A DNA stretch of 6,111 nucleotides, from the NCBI GenBank assembly GCA_012270635.1, contig JAAXHX010000065.1, positions 1 through 6,111 on the forward strand. The letters run 5' to 3'. A program made the translations under genes and the position numbers. The notes beneath the pieces were generated by a model that saw only the letters and a program-made list of their open reading frames with translations, was not told the DNA's origin and searched no databases. Positions 1-6,111 of the stretch are shown here, piece by piece. The stretch is from Dehalococcoidia bacterium (GTDB taxonomy: Bacteria > Chloroflexota > Dehalococcoidia > Plut-88900). Numbering within the stretch: the first letter of the stretch is position 1; each line of letters opens with the position of its first letter.

Positions 1-990
1 GGGCAGGTTGTGAATCGACAGGCCGATGCGGTGGTCGGTGATGCGGTCCTGCGGGAAGTTGTAGGTGCGCACTTTCTCGGCCCGGTCCCCCGTCCCGACC
101 TGCGAACGCCGGAACTCGGCGACTTCCGCCTGCTGCTTCCGGTGCTCGATGTCGTAGAGTCGGGCCCGTAGGACGGACATGGCCTTGGTCTTGTTCTTCA
201 GCTGGGAACGCTCGTCCTGGCAGACGGCGACCATGCCGGTGGGCAGGTGGGTTATCCTCACGGCGGTGGCGACCTTGTTGACGTTCTGTCCCCCGTGCCC
301 CCCGGCGTGGAAGATGTCTATCTTCAGGTCGTCGGGGTCTATGTTCACCTCCACCTCTTCCATTTCGGACATCACTGCAACGGTCACCGTGGAGGTGTGA
401 ATCCGCCCCGAGGACTCGGTCACCGGGACCCGCTGCACCCGGTGCACGCCGCTTTCGTACTTGAACTTGCCGAAGGCCCCCTCTCCCCTGATCTCGAAGA
501 CGACCTCCTTGAGCCCGCCTATGCCGATGTCGTTGGTGTTCAGGACCTCGGTCTTGAAGCCGAGGGCCTGGGCGAACCGCGTGTACATGCGATACAGGTC
601 CGAGGCGAAGAGAGCGGCCTCGTCGCCCCCCGCCCCCGCCCGGATCTCCATGATGACGTCCTTGCGGTCACGCAGGTCTCCCGTGACCAGGGCCTCTTCC
701 ATCTCCCTGGCCAGCCGTCGGTGACGCTGCTCCAGGTCGGCCATCTCGTCCCGTATGAAGGAGGCCATTTCCTCGTCAGGGTTGTCGTCCAGCATGGAGC
801 GGCTGTCTTCCAGCTCCCGCCCGGCGTCCTTGAACTCCCGGTAGGTCGTCACCAGGGCCTCGATGGACGCGCGCTCCCGAGCGAGGACCTGTATCCGCTG
901 GGGATTCGTGGCGATCTCAGGGTCGGCCATGAGCCGGTCCAGCTCCCGGAACCGCTCATCCATCTCTTCCAACCGGTCGAACTTCTCCAC
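1..990 (-). CDS. prfA: Peptide chain release factor 1 (RF1), C-terminus cut by window edge
   Basis: Class I release factor that recognises UAA and UAG in the ribosomal A site and triggers peptidyl-tRNA hydrolysis in the cytoplasm. Translating the minus strand gives 330 codons with no stop before the edge; family members are about 355-360 residues, so roughly 25-30 C-terminal residues are missing. Visible landmarks are an N-terminal helical region (about 1-105), the block [15 protein letters not shown] (about 116-130), the codon-reading tripeptide P189-V-T191 within [14 protein letters not shown], which marks RF1 rather than RF2, and the catalytic G233-G234-Q235 loop. The Gln is at the same position as in E. 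coli RF1. The GTG at 988-990 is chosen because the sequence after it ([16 protein letters not shown]) matches the usual RF1 N-terminus, and the in-frame stop TGA at 1009-1011 leaves no ATG upstream. Only a weak AGG precedes it. It is transcribed divergently from the SAM-cycle genes. The loop around GGQ ([11 protein letters not shown]) differs from the common SGAGGQHVN. Confidence 0.97.
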   Translation of the reverse strand, partial: MEKFDRLEEMDERFRELDRLMADPEIATNPQRIQVLARERASIEALVTTYREFKDAGRELEDSRSMLDDNPDEEMASFIRDEMADLEQRHRRLAREMEEALVTGDLRDRKDVIMEIRAGAGGDEAALFASDLYRMYTRFAQALGFKTEVLNTNDIGIGGLKEVVFEIRGEGAFGKFKYESGVHRVQRVPVTESSGRIHTSTVTVAVMSEMEEVEVNIDPDDLKIDIFHAGGHGGQNVNKVATAVRITHLPTGMVAVCQDERSQLKNKTKAMSVLRARLYDIEHRKQQAEVAEFRRSQVGTGDRAEKVRTYNFPQDRITDHRIGLSIHNLP

Positions 991-994
991 TTGC

Positions 995-1012
995 CTACAC
1001 CGCTCTCTTCAT
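995..1012 (-). other. Five-codon minicistron (M-K-R-A-V-stop UAG) just upstream of prfA
   Basis: On the minus strand, ATG at 1012-1010 is followed by AAG AGA GCG GTG and TAG at 997-995. The stop lies four bases before the prfA GTG start and overlaps the only Shine-Dalgarno-like AGG of prfA. A GGGGG run sits about 9-10 nt before the ATG and could serve as a weak ribosome site. Translation is not proven; short ORFs of this size occur by chance. It is recorded because UAG is the codon read by RF1 itself, so termination here could influence prfA initiation. Confidence 0.25.
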
Positions 1013-1048
1013 GGAAAAGCCCCCGAGGGCCGGAGCGCTTTGCTCCCG

Positions 1049-1057
1049 ATTATAACA
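1049..1057 (-). promoter_or_regulatory. Extended -10 promoter for prfA
   Basis: Read on the minus strand this is TGTTATAAT: a perfect TATAAT (1054-1049) preceded by the TG dinucleotide of an extended -10. No good -35 hexamer is present at 16-18 nt spacing (the candidates are GC-rich), which fits an extended -10 promoter. The predicted start near 1042 would give a leader of about 50 nt to the prfA GTG. Confidence 0.6.
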
Positions 1058-1165
1058 AATGCCCGTTCAGCCACCCGAGCCGACGAACTCGTTCAGAAAG
1101 ATGAGTGATACCTGGAATCGTGCCATGCTGAGGGTAGCAGATGGTACTGCGGCCCCGCTTGACCT

Positions 1166-1171
1166 TATAAT
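1166..1171 (+). promoter_or_regulatory. -10 box for the mtnA-mtnP unit
   Basis: Perfect TATAAT, 55 nt before the mtnA start. A TTGACC lies at 1159-1164, almost touching it, so it cannot act as its -35. The hexamers at 16-18 nt spacing match TTGACA poorly, and there is no TG extension. The predicted transcription start is near 1178, giving a leader of roughly 48 nt. The call rests on the -10 match and the position in a divergent gap. Confidence 0.5.
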
Positions 1172-1225
1172 CTACCGGCTGTCCCCCGAGCGTGGGCCCG
1201 GTCGACACGGATACGCAAAGCCCCC

Positions 1226-2260
<1,035 letters not shown>

Positions 2261-2280
2261 GCGTCACTCAACGAAGGTAT

Positions 2281-3141
2281 ATGGCTAAAGCATCGGTAGG
2301 AATCATCGGGGGGAGCGGCCTCTACGACATGGAGGCCCTTACAGACAGGGAAGAGGTCCACGTCGACACCCCCTTCGGCAGCCCCAGCGATGCCATAACC
2401 GTCGGGACCCTGGAGGGGCGTCGAGTGGCCTTCCTCCCGAGGCACGGCAAGGGCCACCGCATCACCCCCACGGAGATACCCGCCAGGGCCAACATATTCG
2501 CCCTGAAGACGCTGGGCGTTGCCCATATAGTCTCCGTGAGCGCCGTGGGCAGTCTCAAGGAGGAGATGCACCCGCTGGACATGGTCGTCCCCGACCAGAT
2601 CATCGACAGGACCAAGAGCCGGGTGAACAGCTTCTTCGGTGGAGGCATCGTGGCGCACGTGGCCTTCTCCAACCCCTTCTGCCCCAGTCTCAGCCGCGTC
2701 CTATACTCGGCGGCCCGGGATGCCGGGGCCCGGGCCCACGCGGGAGGCGTCCTCATCGTGATGGAAGGGCCCCTGTTCTCCACCCGCGCCGAGAGCGAGC
2801 TTTACCGCTCCTGGGGCGCATCTGTCATAGGCATGACCGCCCTGCCCGAGGCCAAGCTGGCCCGGGAGGCGGAAATCTGCTATGCCACCCTGGCCTGCGT
2901 CACGGATTTCGACACCTGGCATCCGGACCACGATTCCGTCTCCGTCGAGCTGGTCGTATCCAACCTCCTGAAGAACGTGGACGCTGGGCAAGGGATAGTC
3001 AGGCGGCTGATGTCAAACGTGCCCGGTCGGGGGGACTGCGTCTGCCCGACCGCCCTGGAAAATGCCATAATAACCGCCAGGGAGGCGATACCGGAGCGGG
3101 TCAAGGCGGACCTCGCGCCGCTGATAGGGAAGTACATGTGA
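2281..3141 (+). CDS. mtnP: S-methyl-5'-thioadenosine phosphorylase
   Basis: Phosphorolyses 5'-methylthioadenosine to adenine and 5-methylthioribose-1-phosphate, the substrate of the upstream mtnA product. The 286-residue protein belongs to the trimeric PNP/MTAP family. It shows the N-terminal phosphate-binding GIIGGSGLYD (7-16), PRHGKGH (53-59), SAVGSL (87-92), MEGPLFSTRAES (161-172), the VIGMTALPEAKLAREAEICYA region (182-202), and TDFD at 208-211. The two Asp residues (209, 211) are the pair that read the 6-amino group of adenine in MTAP; purine nucleoside phosphorylases for guanosine and inosine have Asn there, so adenosine-type specificity is predicted. ATG 2281 gives the standard N-terminus and is preceded by GAAGG at 2273-2277 at very close spacing. 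It lies 20 nt after mtnA, so it is most likely cotranscribed. Residues 67-68 are Pro-Ala where several homologues have Asn-Tyr. Confidence 0.95.
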   Translation: MAKASVGIIGGSGLYDMEALTDREEVHVDTPFGSPSDAITVGTLEGRRVAFLPRHGKGHRITPTEIPARANIFALKTLGVAHIVSVSAVGSLKEEMHPLDMVVPDQIIDRTKSRVNSFFGGGIVAHVAFSNPFCPSLSRVLYSAARDAGARAHAGGVLIVMEGPLFSTRAESELYRSWGASVIGMTALPEAKLAREAEICYATLACVTDFDTWHPDHDSVSVELVVSNLLKNVDAGQGIVRRLMSNVPGRGDCVCPTALENAIITAREAIPERVKADLAPLIGKYM

Positions 3142-3191
3142 CTCCCGGGACGGCCTGCCATCCTAGCCTTAAACCCCTCCACGCGATAAAC

Positions 3192-3200
3192 TGTTATGCT
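3192..3200 (+). promoter_or_regulatory. Extended -10 promoter for the rhodanese gene
   Basis: TGTTATGCT: TG, one base, then TATGCT, a 4/6 match to TATAAT with the key first A and final T kept. The sequence 16-18 nt upstream is C-rich and gives no -35. A start near 3207 would put the inverted repeat at 3214-3230 at the beginning of the transcript. Confidence 0.45.
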
Positions 3201-3213
3201 GAATCGTAATTCT

Positions 3214-3230
3214 CGACCCTCGCCGGGTCG
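3214..3230 (+). repeat. Perfect inverted repeat / leader hairpin before the rhodanese gene
   Basis: CGACCC (3214-3219), five-base loop TCGCC, GGGTCG (3225-3230). Six perfect GC-rich pairs lie just downstream of the predicted start and 13 nt before the Shine-Dalgarno. It is not followed by a T run, so it is not an intrinsic terminator. It may be an operator half-site pair, an mRNA-stabilising hairpin, or chance. Confidence 0.5.
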
Positions 3231-3243
3231 GATGGCTGGAGCC

Positions 3244-3250
3244 GGGAGGA
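3244..3250 (+). promoter_or_regulatory. Strong Shine-Dalgarno of the rhodanese gene
   Basis: GGGAGGA, with GGAGG ending five bases before the ATG at 3255. It is one of the two strongest ribosome-binding sites in the window (the other is metK's) and it fixes the start codon. Confidence 0.85.
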
Positions 3251-3254
3251 ATAG

Positions 3255-3602
3255 ATGACTTCTGGACAAGACGTTTGGAAGGAAGAGGGCGAGCCTTTCA
3301 CCAGGATTACCCCAAAGGCCGCCAACGACATGATCTCCGAGGGCAACGTCCGGATCATCGACGTGCGCAACCAGGACGAGTGGGACGAGGGCCACGTGCC
3401 CGGCGCCACCCTCATCCCTGTCGATGACCTGTTCTCGAGGATGGACGAGCTGGAGCGAGACAAGAAGCTCCTCTTTATATGCGCCATGGGAGTCCGCAGC
3501 GCCCTGGCTTGCGAGATGGCCGCCGCCTTAGAATACACGGACCTGTACAACATCGAAGGCGGGACGGGGGCCTGGGCGGAAGAGGGTTACCCGATTGAAT
3601 AA
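3255..3602 (+). CDS. Single-domain rhodanese (sulfurtransferase-like protein)
   Basis: Small cytosolic protein of 115 residues made of one rhodanese domain; there is no signal peptide or membrane segment. It carries the family signature DVRNQDEWDEGHVPGA (36-51) and the active-site loop C76-A-M-G-V-R-S82. This six-residue Cys-loop is typical of sulfurtransferases such as GlpE/PspE-type rhodaneses rather than the longer loop of Cdc25-like phosphatases. The C-terminal NIEGGTGAWAEEGYPIE is also characteristic. With Cys76 and Arg81 in place, the domain should be able to form a persulfide and transfer sulfane sulfur; the donor and acceptor are unknown. It sits between mtnP and ahcY with 113 and 102 nt gaps and has its own promoter-like sequence and strong ribosome site, so it may be expressed partly independently. 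A role in sulfur handling linked to the SAM cycle is only inferred from position. Confidence 0.9.
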   Translation: MTSGQDVWKEEGEPFTRITPKAANDMISEGNVRIIDVRNQDEWDEGHVPGATLIPVDDLFSRMDELERDKKLLFICAMGVRSALACEMAAALEYTDLYNIEGGTGAWAEEGYPIE

Positions 3603-3704
3603 GGACGGGCCTACCCGTTCCCATCGGGCATCGACCCCCGTGCCCCTGCGCCCGGTTCCCGGGCCCCGTTGTCACCCCCTTAGGAAAGAGAGCCTCAACG
3701 CCCC
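3603..3704 (+). other. C-rich intergenic region with three short hairpins before ahcY
   Basis: Non-coding gap of 102 nt between the rhodanese stop and the ahcY ATG. Three consecutive foldable elements are visible: 3603-3620 (seven pairs including one G-U, loop CCTA), 3626-3645 (GGGCA/TGCCC, ten-base loop) and 3651-3663 (CCCGG/CCGGG, three-base loop). None is followed by a T run. No -10 box is seen, although TTGTCA at 3669-3674 resembles a -35. I do not recognise the SAH riboswitch consensus here, but a structured leader ahead of ahcY is possible. The high C content makes chance hairpins likely. Confidence 0.45.
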
Positions 3705-4970
<1,266 letters not shown>

Positions 4971-5004
4971 CCCCTGCCTGAATGGGCAATCAGACCGCAG
5001 AGCT

Positions 5005-5010
5005 AAGGAG
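5005..5010 (+). promoter_or_regulatory. Shine-Dalgarno that fixes the metK TTG start
   Basis: AAGGAG ends six bases before TTG 5017-5019, which is optimal spacing. The next in-frame ATG (5032) would be 21 bases away, too far for this site, so the TTG is preferred. Confidence 0.85.
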
Positions 5011-5016
5011 AATATA

Positions 5017-6111
5017 TTGAGCACAACCCTGATGACCTCCGAGTCCCACATGCTCACCTCGGAGTCCGTCACCGAAGGCCACCCGGACAAGCTGTGCGAC
5101 CAGATTTCGGACGGCGTCCTGGACGCCATTCTCGCCAACGATCCCCAGGGCCGCGTTGCCTGTGAAACATCCATGACCACGGGCCTCGTCCTGATCGCCG
5201 GTGAGATCTCCACCGCGACCTACGTGGACATCCCCACCATCGCCCGGAACGTGATCCGGGAAGCGGGCTATACCAGGGCCAAGTACGGCTTCGACTACGA
5301 GACCTGCGGGGTCATCGTTTCCATAAAGGAGCAGTCGGGGGACATCGCCCTCGGGGTCGACCGTTCGATGGAGGCAAAAGAACAAGAGCTTCCCGTCCAG
5401 GAGAGCCAGAACTTCGACCTCATCGGGGCGGGGGACCAGGGGATGATGATAGGCTTCGCTTGCAATGAGACCCCCGAGCTCATGCCCATGACCATCTCCC
5501 TGGCCCACAAGCTCTGCCAGCGCATGGCCGTCGTCCGCAAGGATGGCAGCCTCCCTTACATCCGCCCCGACGGCAAATCCCAGGTCACCGTCGAATACCG
5601 CTACGGGGTCCCCACAAGGGTCGATACCGTTGTCCTGAGCTCCCAGCACGACCCCAACGTCACCCACCCGACCATAGAAAGCGATCTGATCGAAAACGTC
5701 ATAACGAAGGTGATACCGGCCCACCTTCTGGACGACGACACCAAGTACCACGTGAACCCCACCGGTCGGTTCGTGGTTGGGGGCCCCATGGGAGACGCCG
5801 GCCTCACCGGGCGCAAGATAATCGTAGACACCTATGGCGGCGTGGCCCGACACGGCGGCGGCGCCTTCTCCGGCAAGGACCCGACGAAAGTCGACCGGTC
5901 CGCCAGCTACGCCGCCCGCTACGTTGCCAAGAACCTCGTCGCTGCCGGCCTTGCCGATAGGCTGGAAGTCCAACTCTCCTATGCCATAGGGGTTGCCCAC
6001 CCCATCTCCGTGGCCGTCGAGACCTTCGGCTCGGGCAGGGTGCCCGACGACCTCATCCTGGAGCTCACCCGGAAGCACTTCGACCTCAGACCGGCGGCCA
6101 TCATCGAAGCC
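5017..6111 (+). CDS. metK: S-adenosylmethionine synthase, C-terminus cut by window edge
   Basis: Makes SAM from methionine and ATP with release of phosphate and pyrophosphate; it acts in the cytosol as a dimer or tetramer. The window holds 365 codons with no stop; the family is about 385-405 residues, so around 20-40 are missing. Landmarks are [20 protein letters not shown] (13-32) with the ATP-binding HPDK at 22-25, the signature GAGDQGMM starting at 137, the [21 protein letters not shown] region, and the second signature GGGAFSGKD at 280-288 followed by PTKVDRS. All expected ATP, Mg and K ligand motifs that fall in the window look intact. The TTG start adds about ten residues before the usual family N-terminus and is chosen for its ribosome site; ATG 5032 or ATG 5050 are alternatives. 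It follows ahcY by 46 nt with no terminator, consistent with cotranscription and coordinated SAM synthesis and SAH removal. Confidence 0.96.
   Translation, partial: MSTTLMTSESHMLTSESVTEGHPDKLCDQISDGVLDAILANDPQGRVACETSMTTGLVLIAGEISTATYVDIPTIARNVIREAGYTRAKYGFDYETCGVIVSIKEQSGDIALGVDRSMEAKEQELPVQESQNFDLIGAGDQGMMIGFACNETPELMPMTISLAHKLCQRMAVVRKDGSLPYIRPDGKSQVTVEYRYGVPTRVDTVVLSSQHDPNVTHPTIESDLIENVITKVIPAHLLDDDTKYHVNPTGRFVVGGPMGDAGLTGRKIIVDTYGGVARHGGGAFSGKDPTKVDRSASYAARYVAKNLVAAGLADRLEVQLSYAIGVAHPISVAVETFGSGRVPDDLILELTRKHFDLRPAAIIEA

Larger units (their letters stand above)
991..1225. other. Divergent intergenic region between prfA and mtnA
   Basis: This 235-nt non-coding stretch separates two genes pointing away from each other. 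It is locally less GC-rich than the genes and contains two perfect TATAAT boxes, one per strand, with their -10 elements about 112 nt apart. On the prfA side there is a small perfect hairpin (GGAGC at 1032-1036, GCTCC at 1042-1046, loop of five) at or just after the expected transcription start. I see no convincing operator or riboswitch here. The + strand reading frame running through it from the prfA antisense side looks like a shadow. Confidence 0.8.
3142..3254 (+). other. Intergenic region mtnP-rhodanese with its own promoter and leader
   Basis: This 113-nt gap is longer than expected inside a tight operon. It contains an 8-bp palindrome TCCCGGGA (3143-3150) right after the mtnP stop, an extended -10 box, a perfect inverted repeat and a strong Shine-Dalgarno. 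No intrinsic terminator (hairpin plus T run) is visible after mtnP, so read-through from mtnA-mtnP is possible as well. Confidence 0.6.

Noticed and set aside
247..1104. Plus-strand open frame of 285 codons opposite prfA
   Set aside because: It is antisense to a clear RF1 gene whose motifs are all intact, it has a low-complexity composition rich in His, Leu, Val and Gly, and it shows no family motif. Long antisense frames are expected in GC-rich DNA.
1159..1164. TTGACC as a -35 element for mtnA
   Set aside because: It lies one base before the TATAAT box; a -35 needs about 17 nt spacing, and no -10 is found 17 nt downstream of it.
1016..1225. Direct repeat AAAGCCCCC at 1016-1024 and 1217-1225
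   Set aside because: Nine bases of simple composition in a GC-rich region, placed differently relative to the two genes; consistent with chance.
3603..3620. Intrinsic terminator after the rhodanese gene
   Set aside because: The hairpin is good (seven pairs) but is followed by CCATCGGG rather than a T run, so rho-independent termination is not supported.
4971..5016. SAM riboswitch upstream of metK
   Set aside because: The gap is only 46 nt and shows just a four-pair hairpin (TGCC/GGCA at 4975-4988), too small for the SAM-I or SAM-IV folds; no recognisable consensus.
4990..6078. Minus-strand open frame of 362 codons opposite metK
   Set aside because: It is a mirror of a strongly conserved metK frame and has the same shadow-type composition.

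Overview
The window is a compact, GC-rich bacterial chromosome segment. It carries one gene on the minus strand (prfA, release factor 1, cut by the left edge) and, divergent from it, five genes on the plus strand: mtnA, mtnP, a single-domain rhodanese, ahcY and metK (cut by the right edge). Codon choice is uniformly GC-rich at third positions, with regular use of ATA and AGG codons. I see no insertion sequence, tRNA, CRISPR array, phage gene or compositional break, so this looks like core chromosome rather than an island.

Layout: 1-990 (minus) holds the first 330 codons of prfA. 991-1225 is the divergent intergenic region, with a TATAAT box facing each way. 1226-2260 is mtnA and 2281-3141 is mtnP, 20 nt apart and probably cotranscribed. 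3142-3254 is a 113-nt gap with an extended -10 box, a perfect inverted repeat and a strong Shine-Dalgarno ahead of the rhodanese gene (3255-3602). 3603-3704 is a C-rich gap that can form three consecutive short hairpins. ahcY (3705-4970) follows, then a 46-nt gap and metK from a TTG start at 5017.

The plus-strand genes make one pathway module. MetK makes S-adenosylmethionine (SAM). AhcY clears S-adenosylhomocysteine, the by-product of methyl transfer. MtnP clears methylthioadenosine, the by-product of polyamine-type and other aminopropyl/aminocarboxypropyl reactions, giving adenine and methylthioribose-1-phosphate, which MtnA isomerises to methylthioribulose-1-phosphate. The same two enzymes may also process 5'-deoxyadenosine from radical-SAM enzymes. 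The rhodanese is the one member without an obvious place in this cycle.

Organism: a GC-rich bacterium. The short archaeal/Thermotoga-like AhcY and my recollection of similar mtnA/mtnP/ahcY/metK groupings in Dehalococcoidia suggest Chloroflexota. This is an inference from memory and is not proven by the sequence.

I did not find a clearly new biological system. The observations most worth checking are a five-codon minicistron ending in UAG directly before the release factor 1 start, the separately promoted rhodanese inside the SAM cluster, and the hairpin-rich leader before ahcY.
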